Position numbers and translations under genes: made by a program
Source of the DNA: Eopsaltria australis
Lineage: Eukaryota; Chordata; Aves; Passeriformes; Petroicidae
Direction of reading: 5' to 3'
Length of the DNA: 64,000 bases
Assembly: GCA_034509425.1 (NCBI GenBank)
Contig: JAVTVJ010000033.1
Span: forward strand, 4,833,001-4,897,000
Shown: piece after piece, positions 25,101 through 37,605 of the stretch
Layout: each line of letters opens with the position of its first letter
Numbering within the stretch: position 1 is the stretch's first letter
The notes under the pieces: generated by a model
What the model was told of the DNA's origin: nothing
Seen by the model: only the letters and a program-made list of their open reading frames with translations
Databases searched by the model: none

Positions 25101-26865
25101 CCTTTTGGTATAAGGCATTTCTCTGCAAGAGTTCCTGGATTTAGGAAAAACAACGGGTATGACTACATTTAGATAAGTGCTTATCACAAAATTATCCTTT
25201 TCCATGGAAATAGTTTTAGGTAATATTAGTTGTAAGTAGTTTTATTGAAATGAATACAATCAAAATTATTAAATAATTCATTCGTCATCATATGCAAATA
25301 AAAGCTAAAATATGTATATATTAGAGAAATGTCTTGTGTGCACTTTGAAAAAGACCAGAGGGTATGAGCTTTGCCCTGTAGAGGCAAGGTTATTTATCAT
25401 TATTTCTTAGAAAGATGTATAGTCGAAAATCTCTAGAATTGAAATTAGAAACCCTCTGGAATAATGTATTTTGAGTAGCAGTCCAAATAAGAACAGTAAA
25501 AGAATCAAAAACAATCCAAAATCAAGCTGTACATGGTTAACTTCATAATGAGGAAGCCAAATGTTTCCCACACTAGGAAAAAAATGATATGGTACATGCC
25601 CTGGGTTGACAGATGGAAGAAAACGAAAGACAGATGTGTTCTAATTTCTTGGGTAGGGTTTTTTCTTCCTTTAGTCCTTTTTTTCTGTAAGATGATGATC
25701 GGGCATAGATAAAACTGCTTACTCAATAACACTGGCTACAGATATTCACCAGAGCAGTAATGCCAAATATTCCTTAGGACTTTGCCCACTAGTATAATCT
25801 CGAATAATATTCAGTAACAAGCAAAATGAGTAACAGCTGGCACTTTCCTTACAAATGGCAGAACACCAACCAGGTCCAGTTTGTGCAGCCCTTGTAGAGG
25901 GGACCATCTGGAATGCTAGCCTGAATCTTAACAATTAAAATCAGGGGCCAGGTCAGACAAGTGGCATCTTAAAGAATTCATGATACTGAGTTTCTAAGCT
26001 AAACTGAAAATGACAGAGAAGCCAACATGTGAGGGAATATAAGTAGTCATTCTCACCCAGGGGATGGAGGGTGATCATGTGCTTAAAGTACAGGACATGG
26101 ACTTAGAAGACAGTGTGTGAATGTGACACATTTCATGCGTAATAAAATGTAAGTCACTATAATCAATAGAAAGATTCCAATTAAACTCAGAATAAAGTAC
26201 CTGGGGTCTATCTTCCAGGTACTGAGAACCTCCTGATGGTGGCCAGCTGCTGTCAGCTGCCAGTGATGGAAAACACTTAACATTTTTGCTTATTGGTAAC
26301 TGGGAAAGATCACTGCCCTTTTTTTCAGCTAGGCATGAAGTTTTCGAAAGCTTACATGCTATTTGCAAATGAATTTAAGATGCTCAGATGGCAAATGCTA
26401 TCCAGAGAATAAATATTTTATTATTTTATAATTTGAAGTAGAAGAAATATGCTTATAATTTCAATTCATTTGATTATAAAAGGCTTAACACTGAGAAGGG
26501 AAAGCATGGAAGAGAGAACAGAAGAGTAGCACTGTGAGAGGAAATACTCGAACAACATAGGAAAAAATGTTCTTCCCTTACAAAATTTACAATCTGATTG
26601 AAGACTGGATGAAATAAAGACAACAAGAGATCCATGGGGAAATAACATAGGTAGCAGTAACAGCTCCACGTGATTACTGTGGTTAGTGATGTGTCCTGCT
26701 TGATGGATCTAAATTATTATGCTTTCTGGTTGTTTCTGGGGATATACTTTCCCTCTTTAAAAAAAAAAAAAGTAAGAAAAAGCAGCAGATTTTCCTTTGC
26801 CTCTTTTGTTATGTTCATAATGTATTGCTATTTTCTTTAATCTCCTAACCGCAATTCTATTAAAA

Positions 26866-27795
26866 GAGGGAAATAACGAAGACTTTGTGAACTACAGGCC
26901 AGTCAGTCTCACCTCATTGCCTGGCAAGATCATGAAGCACACCTTACTGGTAATTATGCTAAGGGACATGGAAAAGGAGGAGGCAATTGGTCACCGACAA
27001 CAAGGCTTCACTAAGGGCAAATCATGACTGTAAAACTTGTTGGCTTTCTACAATGTGATTACAGTGTTTGTGGATAAAGGAAGAAGAGCACCTGGACATG
27101 TGCAAAGCATTTGACCCTATTCTTCATGACATCCTGGTCTCTCAACTGGACTGTAATGGATTTGACAGATGGACCACACAGTGGATAAGGAATTTGGCAG
27201 CACTCAAAGAATTACAGTCAACAGCTCAATGTCCAAGTGGAGACCAGTAATAACTGGCATTCCTCTGGAGTCCCTTTTGGGACTGGTGCTGTTTAACATC
27301 TTTGCTAGCAATGTGGACACTCCATAGATCTGCTGGAGTGAGTCCAGAAGAAAGCCACAGAGATGATCAGAGGGCTGGAACACATCTCCTGTGAAGGCAG
27401 GCTGAGAAAGTTGGGCTATTCAGCCTGGAGAAGAGAAGGCTTCATGGTGACCTTGTATCACCTTCCAATATCAAAATTGGGCCTACAAGAGAACTGGAGA
27501 TGGTCTTTTATAAGGGCATGTAGTGACAGGACAAGGGGGAATGGCTTTAAACTGAAAAGAGTAGACTTAGATTAAATATAAGGAAGGAATTATTTACTGT
27601 GAGGGTGATAAGGCACTGGAACAGGTTGCCCATAGAAGCTGTGGATGCCCCATCTCTGGAATTGTTCAAGGACATGTTGGATATTGCTTCGAACAGACTG
27701 GTCTAGGTGGAAGATGTCCCTGGCTCAGTAGAGGGGATTGAGACTAGTTATCTCTAAGGTCCGTTCCAACACAAACCTCTCTACAGTTCTATGAC
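26866..27795 (+). mobile_element. CR1 LINE, plus strand, internally deleted, with RT-domain remnant
   Basis: The left part retains the CR1 ORF2 reverse-transcriptase frame: an NYRPVSLTSLPGKIM block at about 26,888-26,935, then QQGFTKGKS, a KAFDP relic of the KAFD motif, and a degenerate GIPLESLLGLVLFNIF block near 27,255-27,305. Stops and frameshifts interrupt it. At about 27,318 the sequence jumps directly to the 3' region (TCCAGAAGAAAGCCACAGAG, AGGCTGAGAAAGTTGGGC, CACTGGAACAGGTTGCCC) and ends at a weak tail TTCTATGACAC. The segment that should hold the FADD-type catalytic motif and the end of the protein is absent. Non-functional fossil. Confidence 0.92.
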
Positions 27796-30700
27796 ACTAC
27801 AATATTCTGCATAAACACTTTTATCAAATGGTTGTGAAAAATGCATACATGTAAGTTTTGGTATCATTACAGGAGATGTTTTTATCTTAGATGATGCCAT
27901 TGGTCTGTGAGCGCCTACTCAGCTCACTCACTGTGTTTTCCTTTATTACTACTATACAGGTATTTTTAATTTTTTTTTTTCAAATATACAAAGATCATTA
28001 GCTAAAGTGACATGATAACGTATATGAGTAATCCAAGTGAAACCAAACTATTCATTTCTGGGAAAGTATGAGTAAGTCTACACAGTACATGATGTGGACA
28101 TTTATCTATGATAATATCCAAATAATGCTGCATAAATAACGGTATGACGTTCCTTCAAAGCAGCAACTCAAAAACTGCTTTACTCAATCCTGCTTTTTGT
28201 CTAAACTTTAATACAACACATATGTGTGTTGTGCCACCTCCAGAACGAATACTTCAAACAGTACCCACAACAATTTTCACTGGTATCTAGCACAAAGACC
28301 CTCTATGTTTACTTGTGATTGTGTTAAATTTCATATTGAGATGATTAATCAGAGCAAATGTCTTTATTTTCTGCTGTTTTAACTTCAAGAAATGATCTCT
28401 TCTGGTTTATCCTATTATAAGGATCGTTACAAAAATGGGAAACAATTAACACTGGGTTTAATGCGTGAATGCCATAGAGCTGAAGCAATTGCACTCAAGG
28501 TCTGCTAACTTTTTAATCAGGCATCTGGTTGCAAGCTGCTCACAATTGATTCTGAGGAAAGAGCTAACACAATCTAGGAGGCAAAAGCAGGTGTGCCAAA
28601 AAAGTAGACATGTTGGCAAAACCAATGAAAGCTCTAGAGGTTAAAAGAAGCAAAAACTAGTGGAAAATTCTTAAAAGATCCTGTGCTTGGGATCCAGTCA
28701 TAACTGAATTAAAGTAATTGAGGCAAATGAGCATAGAGAGAATATTTTTACCAAAATAATTAAGAAATATGAACAGCAGAAGCACGAAAGCTCAGCCTAG
28801 AGAAGACTTGCCAGTCGGAATCTTAGTAAGCAGAATTAATTAGACAGGGGAGTTGAAATTTTCACATGCATTTTGGTACATATAATAAATAAGAAATACC
28901 ATGAGAAGTTTCTGGAATTGCAATTAGGACACTTAGTATTCTCAGCATTTTTGCCTTGTTTTGGAGAAATGAGCAGATCTGTTTTCATTTGTTAAAAATA
29001 TACTTTTTTCCCCTTTCTCTAATAAGCCTATTCTCCATGATTAAGAGAGGACTGAATCTAAAAGCACTTACACAGCATAGTACTGGTTGGACTTATAAAT
29101 TACATGTGTTGATGGAGACTATGGCTACACTCACACATATCTATAGAATTACAGTTGTATCAGGGGCAAGCGCAAGGATATAATCTATACCAAAATTGCA
29201 TGCTTGCATCTCTTTTCAAGTGCAAACACTCCTCCCTAGTTCCTGAACAGTACTACAACAGTAAACTCCTTTCAGAATTGCCCTCAAGAAAAATTTAGAT
29301 ATATATGCTTGCATATCATCTTCAAGGTTGGTAGGTTGGGTTTTTTTATCAATATCTTTAACTGAATCACATTTGCACCTAATTTTAATAATTTTTGCAC
29401 CCTTCTATATGAAATACATAGTTTATCTAACAGCTTTGCATAAGGATTTTGACCAAACTCCCTAAAACATCTAGATTAGAAATAGAAAACTATATTGATA
29501 ATAGGGTTCTGACTCTTATTAATGGAAATCAGGAAAGAATCTCACTTATAAACCAGTAAGCACCACCCGTCTTAGGACAAAAACCCAAAGCAACATAGAC
29601 AATAGGTAGTGCAAGAGGTTTGGAAGCTTTATTTCACAGCAAACTCTGAAAATCTGATACTTTTTAAGAGACTGTCAAAAAACAGGATTGAGCTGAAACC
29701 TAGACATTTCTAATAAATATTTTGGAAAATCCTAATCCTTCTGGCTAGTAACAATTTCCCTGTAAACTCCAGAAATAGGTTTCCTATCTTTTAAGCACAC
29801 TTTGGTGAAGAAATAACTACTATGGCATCTTCCAGTCTTTGTTTTTAATAAGACAAAGAAGGCAATGGTAACTTAGAACCAGACTAACATGTTATGTTAA
29901 AATAAGGGTATCTAAGCATTATTCTAAAACCTCACTGTTTGGGATTTTGGATTTTTTCTTTGTTGTTTTCTTGGTTTGGTTTTGTCTTTTTTTTCATTTG
30001 AGTGAATTCTACCAAGTACAAGATGTATTAATTAACTTAGAGCCTCACAGTATACGGACGCCCACATCAAACTGCATGGATCCAGCAGCGTCACTTCAAA
30101 TTCTTTTAGAGCTGGTTGAGTACAGATGCAGTTGGATATCAAAAGCTTTAATCATTCCCTATTTGCTTAAATCAAAAGCATCATCTATTCTCAAATTGTT
30201 TACCAACACTTGAAATCAGCAAGTTGCAGCAGCTTAGGCATCAGCAGAGCAAAATAGCAAGGACAGCTTCTGACTAAGGCAGATGACACGAGATGTCTAA
30301 AAGTTTTTCTCTCTCCCTATGCCTAAACAGCCATGGTTTTGCAAAGCAATACCCAGTTCAATGGCCACTATCTTGTCTTGTGATAAGCATAGAAGAATAG
30401 TCACATATATGTGGATCTGCCAACACTCCAATGACAGTTTTCTCTCTTTCTTTCTTCTAACAGCTATCACTCAGTCACTCTACTGTCTGTCATCTGCAGG
30501 TGAAGGTTTTAGAGAAATGAAAAGCAGTGGTCTGGCACAGGGCCACTCACACACTCTCACAAAGAGGCCCTTAATCATAAGGGACTTTCACATCTCTCTG
30601 ATCTAGGAGCAATTCAGGATATATGCCAGAAGGAAGAAGAACAAAGACACCAGCATTTGAAATTTCCCTCAGTGCCTTAATAACACTGCTGAGATGGCTT

Positions 30701-33700
30701 TTGCCAGATTAAACAGACATGTTCTTTTAGACCCTAAATATTTTTCTGAAACTAATTCCCTAAGCATTGTCCAGAGTTAACAGGGTTTGGGATACCAACA
30801 ATCAAACTTCGAAGTAATTCTTCAAATTCCAGTGGAGTTGGCTGCAGAGACAGCTAGAATACCCAGGCCTTTCCAGGCCAAGGACAGAGAGGGCAGCTTG
30901 ATTTTTTTCACAATTGTCATCTTTAAAGGACTTGGACAAAGCAGTTCCAACACAAGAGCTTATTTCTAAAATGCTTTGAAGTAAAGTCTAGGCGTGTGGG
31001 TTAGTGAACTAGCTGGTATTTTCTAATATTGCCTACACTCAGCACAGAATTCTGAGTCTGAAGCAGAACACTACAGGAGTTGCAATACACTAGTGAAGCC
31101 TGACAGGGTAAAGATCTTCCTTCACTTGCTACTTTGTTTTGCAGCAACAAGAAACCACAGATTTTGAGATGAAGATTCTATGTGATATTCACATGAAGCA
31201 TCATTGTTGTACAATCCCTCAAGTGATGTCAATAACACAAATCAGAACTGTGTATAGGCAGAAAAAAAGAAATCTTTTAAAAATATTTGAAGAAAAATAT
31301 TTCTAAAGTGGATGATGCTTTAGTTTCCTACATGCCAGTACTTGCTTTCACAATTTCTTTGAAACACACTCAAATGTTAAGAGTCCATTTGCCTATCTGT
31401 GTTCATTCAGTTGAACACTCAGCAGGATCACTTTCTTGTGATGTTTCTAGTACTTGGGTTAATTTCATTACACTCTGTGATATATTCATCATAAAGAAAT
31501 ATCAGGATATCAAAATGAAATGTAATACTTAAATTCCAGTTCACTTACATGGATGAAGTAAATTAATGTCAACCTGGAAATTTGCTCTGAGTTATAAGTG
31601 AATATTTTCATTCTTTCCAAGCTCTTATCAGCTTCTGCAGAATCTAAGGTCTTTAAAAAAATCTGAAAAAAAGGTCTTGAAACTGTAAACTGAATGAAGG
31701 CAATGTGGTGCTTGCTTTCTAAATCAGCAGACAGACAGCTGGAGTGCCACTGCTGTAACCCAAAGATTTGACAGGCTACAGCAGAGTTAAAACTGACAAG
31801 AGCCTTTTGTCATATTTTCCTGCTGCTATTCAAAACTCTCTGAGCAGCGGGAGACTGACGAGAAGGAGGTTAATTTTGCTCTGCAGCAGTTTAGACTATG
31901 GAAGTCTGAAGAAAGTAAACACTATAGAACAGCTTCATTCCTATGAATTGCTGAACATGTGATTTGGGGGAGATGAGTTAGCAAGGCAGACATGTTTTCA
32001 AACAGATTTCATAATGTCTTTAAATGTCATGCTTTGGTTTCTTGGTTTGGTTTTGTTTGGTTTGTTTTTTTTGTTTGTTTGTTTGTTTTTTTTTATTTAT
32101 AATTTATTTACTGATTTCTCTTTTAACAACTAAAATCCAGGAAAGCAAGCCTGAATGTAATTTTTAATGCGTTGCATTGTTTGAGAATACAGTCATTTAT
32201 GGGAAAGCAACACTTTCTCTTGTATTTTGGAGCCAGATGTAAGAGGCAAAAATTGGATCCCCAAGAGGACATGAGCTAGATCACTGAAAAGGAAAGCATG
32301 TGCACTGACCAAAGCAGTGGCAACGAGGTTGAGTCTATAAAAAAAACATAACAGAGAGAGGACTGAAACTGGATAGAAAGAGGAGAACTAAAGTCAGGGA
32401 AGTAGTTCAAACCTTGTATTTAGGAAAGAAGAATCAAATGAGAGGCCACTGGGTGAGACCAAGTGGGTATGACAAGCCAAGGACAAAGTAAGGGTAGATA
32501 TCGATTCTTACTTACCAGTGGGAGAAGAAGAAGGTGGTGAAAGGAAGCAAATGTTACGAACAATTGGAAGACAAGCCTCTAGCTGGCCTGAGCAGTTTGG
32601 ACTAGGAAAGGGATGGAAAAGACAAGGAGAAATCCACAAAGAAAATGTCTAAGAGAAAATACTCCCTGATTCAATGGCAATAGGACAGAACTCTCCTGGG
32701 AATGAGGAAAACTTCAGTAACAACTAGTATTACATTGATCAGGAATGGATCATTTGTTCTAAATATAGGTATTAAAAGGTATCTGCTAAAGGTTTAAATA
32801 ATGTTCCTGAAAAAGCTGTATGACGAATCCCACTCAATTAGATTTTATCCCTACTTTCACTATACAGAACGTATATGGTACTAAGGAAGTTGTTGCATTT
32901 TCTACAATGACCAATTAGGGTGAAAAGAATAGCTTACTTTTCAAGCCAATGGAGAGAACTGGGCATATGCCAAGGATGCCGTGTTTAAGACATCATCCTT
33001 AAGGTGGGATGAATTCCTTTCTGTCAAAGCCACTTACCTTACATTGACTAAAACCAATGTCTGCATGACCTCGTCTAAGTAAGATGTAATGTTATTGAAG
33101 CTGGGTAATTTCTCCTTTAGTTTCTGCTCTGTGTTTCCTGAATGGCTAATTTAGGGTCTGAGATTTGAGATCATGTATACGACAGTGGCTTATGTGCCAC
33201 TTCTTCCAAGCCACAAAGGATACTAACATCCTTTTGCTTCTTTACTGAAGTGCAGAAACAGTATGCTAATATTTGCAAAGCATTCAGAAACAGTAGTGAT
33301 AAATGTCACAGTAAATTCTGTGAGAAAACTAATAGTCCTGTCTTCAAAACAGGATATGAACACTGCAACAAATAATATCAACAGAAAGTGAACAAGGAGG
33401 AAGGCAAATATTGAGTTTAGCTCATTAACTTGGACAGAAGATTTTGTGCATTGAATAGGATCAAGATTCTCTGGATATAGTGATTGAGATATGATTAGGT
33501 AATTAAATACTTGTATTGCAATTCCTACATACAGGGGGGCTGAATTGGTTTTCCAGTAAGCAACATTAATAATGGCTTCTGGGTGCTGGATTCTGAAACT
33601 TCAAAATAACGGTTAAATATAATTTGTTCTTAGTGGATATACCATGGCAACTTGCAAACAGATAGGGAGAGAGGATGCCTTGCTAAGACAGTCCTACTAG

Positions 33701-36429
33701 GGGAAAGAACGTCAGAGTAACTGAAAACAAACTCTAGGCTTTCTATACAACTTTTTTCATTCATCTTTGCCAAGTTTTTTTAAAATGTGTTAAAACTATT
33801 GTTCAGTTTTCTTACCTGTTTGTTTTATTTATATTCTCTTTATCCTAGCCCAGGAGTTCTGATTGTTTCTATTTGTTATGAATTAAAACAAAATGACAGT
33901 ACAAAGACATTCACATTTCTGTTTTTCAGTCTCTTCTGTTAAAGCCATCACCAGGAAACAGTATTTTTGACCATACTCCCATTAAAATAAATGCTCGCTT
34001 AAAATATTTGCTTGACATTTCCTCATATTTCTCAACACTCACTGTTCAGTTTCTATTTATAAGTCTCATGGATTGCAGGCTGAAATACTTTCACAAAGGC
34101 AAACTTGGCTCAATTTGTATGCTAGCCTAACTGGCAAGAAACAACAACAGTGTTCAGGACTGACTCTCTCCTCTTTTTGGAGAAAAAGCTGCTGTGAAAA
34201 GTGAACCAATGCACACAGTCATTGAGAAATCTGGAAGTGCTGTCATTGGAAGTGACAATATGGCTTGCTTAGTGAGGATTTGCTTTGAATGCACAGCTTC
34301 AGAATTATTTACTAATTAAAAATGTTTTACCACGGAGAAACCCTTTGAGATTTGCCTCTTGTTTCCTAGGGTGCAGGAGCGTGAAATCATGGATGAATGA
34401 GCTATAGCACCATAATTTGCTTCTGTCAGTTTAAATGAAAAGGTCTGAAATGAACTGGTGAAATTAGTTCACAACATTTTTACCCACCAGTAAATGCAAT
34501 TTACTTTTATGATAACCTGTAACCGCATATCCACCTTTCACAAGCTTGTAATCTTACAACAGACAGCAGAATTATGTGGCCTATGTGCTATTCCATGCCC
34601 TTTCTAGTCTGGGGAAATGAAGATACCAATTGATATTGAATTGCCAATATTTGGCATTGAGAATATGGTGCTTGCATCTAAGGTAGAAATTCACCTAAGA
34701 ACAGAGAGAGCTCCTACTCTCCAATCTGTCTCCTCAAACACACAAAGTAAACTGAGGCTGCTTTATTCTGATGTTTACTGTGCTGAAACAAATAACAGCT
34801 AGAAAGGAAGTCCTTAACTATTGAGGTAGAAGAAAGAAAGGACACTTGCTGGCAATAATAGATATACACGTGCCTAAAGAGGACTAGTATGACTCTTACT
34901 AATAGAAGAATAAAGTCACTCAGCTGTGAAATGACTCATAATTAGGAAGACCTCATTCAAAACCCAGTTACAGCAAGATACTAGATAAGCAAATCAAAAT
35001 CATCACTTCAGTTCTTTAAAGACAGATAGCATCCAGTACCCATCTGTTAAGCTATACCACCTGTTCTATCAACTCATTACATCGTCTGGAGTATTAAGCA
35101 GGAAAGTCAATTAAGTCAATCCATGTGCAAGAGGACCTTCACGGAGGGTGAGCAATTGCTCTCTGCTACCCCCTATCTCATCCCAGCAAGGAAGAAACAG
35201 GATTACTCCAAATGACCTCATCTGTCCCCTGTCAGAGTGCATCTCCACCTTTTGATTAATAATTCAGGAGGTACTGAAAAAATACACAGTCTATATAAAA
35301 ATTGGGTTGTCTTTTATTATCAGCACAAGGTTATTATTAACCATTCATGCCCAGAAAGAAATTTTAAGTTTTCCATTATATTCCTTCTGAATGAGTGCCC
35401 AAGCCCATCATTACCTCAAAATTCTCAGCTTACCAACACATTATTTCAGTTAAAGCCTAATATTAAGTTGCACTTATGAGCTGTGGTTGCCAATATATGT
35501 ACATTTGCACAAAATAATGTGTGGTTGCCCATACACTACTGTTCACACAAAATACACATTTTAGTGCATAAAGAATCTAGACTCCATGATTCAGATTCTA
35601 CTTTTATAGCTCAAAATTATTATCTTCATATTGATTTAACCCTTTTCTTGCAGAGAGCAATCATAAGAAGAAAATCTAATATGTTGCCTTGGCAGAAAAT
35701 GGCAAAGGGCTGTTAGTAAATGTAAAATCAGAAAATTCTTCAGGAAAATTCTGACATTTCTATCACAACTTAGAGAATACCTCAATGAGGTTTAATTCTT
35801 ATAAATGTAAGGTGGGATTGGAGATAAAGGTCACACACAGCCCAGAACTTCTTCAGTGAGGACACACTTAAGTGGCATAATGCTGACATAAGAAGTGAAC
35901 CCCAACTGCAAAGCTGAGAAGTGATTTTTGACACTTGCTAAATAAAATGAATGAGAAGAAAAAAAGCAGCCCTTCTCATCACCAGAAAAGCTGACAAGGA
36001 AATCACTCTTCCAGGAACTAAGAGGCAGTGTGCCAGGCAGTGTAACTTCTGCAAGAGTGACTTACTGTATTGATGGTGTTTGATTAGGGAGGATTGTAGT
36101 TACCTGAATTAGCTTGACATTTTTAAATTTAAATCTTTAAATCTCTTGATTTATATTTAGAAAAGCTAAAAAGAAAAAGATGATTTAATGTGTCCTTCAA
36201 TGATATTCATTCTCATTAGCTGGATAAGATTTCTCTATATATAGGCATATTTCCCGATCTGCACCCTAGTGTACTTACATAATAACAGAAGTCAACATTT
36301 ACTTTAATGTGTAGGTAAAAATGTGGTTTAGTCCCCTTCAATTTTCATATGCAATTTTATGTAGATTTTTTTTCTTCTTTTTTTGGAGAGTGACAAATAG
36401 GAATTGCAATGAATTGAATGAGAAGGAAA
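27796..36429. other. 8.6 kb of AT-rich intronic DNA, T/G-rich tracts only
   Basis: T/G-rich simple tracts lie at 29,945-29,999 and 32,038-32,103. The stretch 30,470-30,960 looks slightly repeat-like but could not be assigned. No exon-like segment was found. Confidence 0.5.
32038..32103. repeat. T/G-rich tract with (GTTT)n
   Basis: GGTTTGG words lead into four TTTG units and a T run. Simple-sequence repeat. Confidence 0.85.
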
Positions 36430-36549
36430 AAAAAACCCAAAAAACAAACCAACAAAAAGAACCCTAAAAAACGCCAACCAACCAAAAAAACCCAAAAAAA
36501 ACCCAAAAAAAACCCAAAAAAAAACAAAACCAAAAAGAATTCCAAACCC
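36430..36549. repeat. A/C-rich low-complexity tract with three exact 11-bp units
   Basis: A runs are separated by C or CC/CCC. At 36,491-36,523 the unit CCCAAAAAAAA occurs three times in a row. On the minus strand this gives a Phe/Gly-rich ORF of 80 codons (36,328-36,570) that is an artefact of composition. The 11-bp spacing of A-tracts is close to one helical turn. Confidence 0.9.
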
Positions 36550-36854
36550 AAAGACTCCCAAGTCCCCCACCTTTCATTGTAATGTCATTCCTTTAAAAGA
36601 ATATTTGCAATACACCCATATGTTTATAAGGAGAGCTGTTTTGTAGAATCCAGGTCAATTCATGTTACTGTTACAATTATCCTTTTCTAATATAACCAGA
36701 AATTCATTGGCATCTCCAACCAAATGTCACCTAACCTGCAGAGTCACCATGAGATCACAAACAACACAGATCCTCATCTACACAAAAACTGGAAAACAAT
36801 ATTTTAAAGATCAAATTATGCACAAATCATGAGTAAGATGAAGAGCAACATACT

Positions 36855-36993
36855 ACAGAATTTGCTCAGATGGTCACAACATGCTGCAAATAACACCAGT
36901 GTTGTGAGTTCAAACCATTATGGCTCATTCACTAGAGTTGGACTCAATGATCCTTGTGGGTCCCTTCCCCTTCCGAATATTCTGTGATTCTGC
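36855..36993 (+). mobile_element. tRNA-Ile-derived SINE with CR1-like tail (TguSINE1-type)
   Basis: The left part aligns by eye to tRNA-Ile: TTTGCTCAGATGG for the D-arm/A-box region (36,861), then AATAACACCAG for the anticodon arm with an AAT anticodon, then GAGTTCAAACC for the B box (36,906) and TATGGCTCATTCACT in place of the acceptor end. It joins a CR1-type 3' tail, GTTGGACTCAATGATCC, GTGGGTCCCTTCC and TATTCTGTGATTCTG. This fused architecture is known from zebra finch TguSINE1. The copy is diverged and the CCA-less tRNA part cannot be functional tRNA. Confidence 0.82.
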
Positions 36994-37159
36994 TAGAAAT
37001 TTTTGTCAGCCAACCATATGTTGTTGAAATCCCATCAAAATCCCAGTTTTGTCAGTTGTGAATTTATTCCATGAAGCTGCTTTTATATTTTTAGTTTCTT
37101 TCTGAGAACTAAGAGATTTGCAGTCTCTCAGTCAATATGGATGTTCAGGGTAAGTTTTG

Positions 37160-37605
37160 TGCTCCTGAAAGACAGAATCATAAAATCATTGAATGATTTA
37201 GGCTGGAAAAGACCTTCAAGATCAAGTCCAACCATAAACCTAACACTGCCAAGTCTACCACTAAACTATGTCTCCAGGTGCCACAACTGCACATCTTTTA
37301 AACTTCTCCAGGAATGGTGACTCCATGGCATACCCTTCCAATGTTTGACAAGCGTTCCACTAAAGGCATTTTTCTAATAGCTAATCTAAAGTTCCCCTGT
37401 GACACTTGAGTCCATTTCAAACTGTCCTGCCACTTGTTACTTGGGAAAAAAGACTCATTCCCACCTCACTACAACCTCTTTCAGGTAGTCAGAGCAATAA
37501 GGTCTCCCCTGAGCCTTCTTTGCTCCAGGCTAAACAACCCCAGTTCCCTCAGACCCTTCCCCAGACTTGTTGCTTCTCTTTGGACACCCTGTTTAGGTAT
37601 TTACC
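37160..37605 (-). mobile_element. CR1 LINE 3' region, minus strand
   Basis: Starts with the reversed tail AATCATAAAATCATTGAATG, continues with GGCTGGAAAAGACCTTCAAG, TCCAGGAATGGTGACTCC and GAGCCTTCTTTGCTCCAGG, and ends around TTTGGACACCCTGTTTAGG. About 445 bp, 5' truncated. It lies about 170 bp right of the SINE in the opposite orientation. Confidence 0.92.

Larger units (their letters stand above)
16148..26865. other. 10.7 kb of AT-rich intronic DNA, no named repeat
   Basis: Only simple sequence stands out: a 19-base T run at 17,774-17,792, a T/G-rich tract at 19,078-19,121 and a 13-base A run at 26,759-26,771. ORFs of up to 135 codons (23,892-24,299) show no domain, no splice context and repeat-free, biased composition; they are not called. 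Conserved noncoding elements may exist but need comparison. Confidence 0.5.

Noticed and set aside
24836..25205. Overlapping ORFs of 102 and 99 codons on opposite strands
   Set aside because: Mutual shadows with no family resemblance and no bordering splice sites or repeat ends.
30470..30960. Possible old retroelement coding remnant on the plus strand
   Set aside because: A short RPLIIRDFHISL-like translation hints at a LINE endonuclease region, but nothing before or after stays collinear with a known element.
36328..36570. Phe/Gly-rich minus-strand ORF resembling a membrane protein
   Set aside because: It is the translation of the A/C low-complexity tract and has no independent support.
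36861..36932. A possible tRNA-Ile gene
   Set aside because: The tRNA-like part is diverged in both arms and fused to a CR1-type tail, which makes it a SINE.
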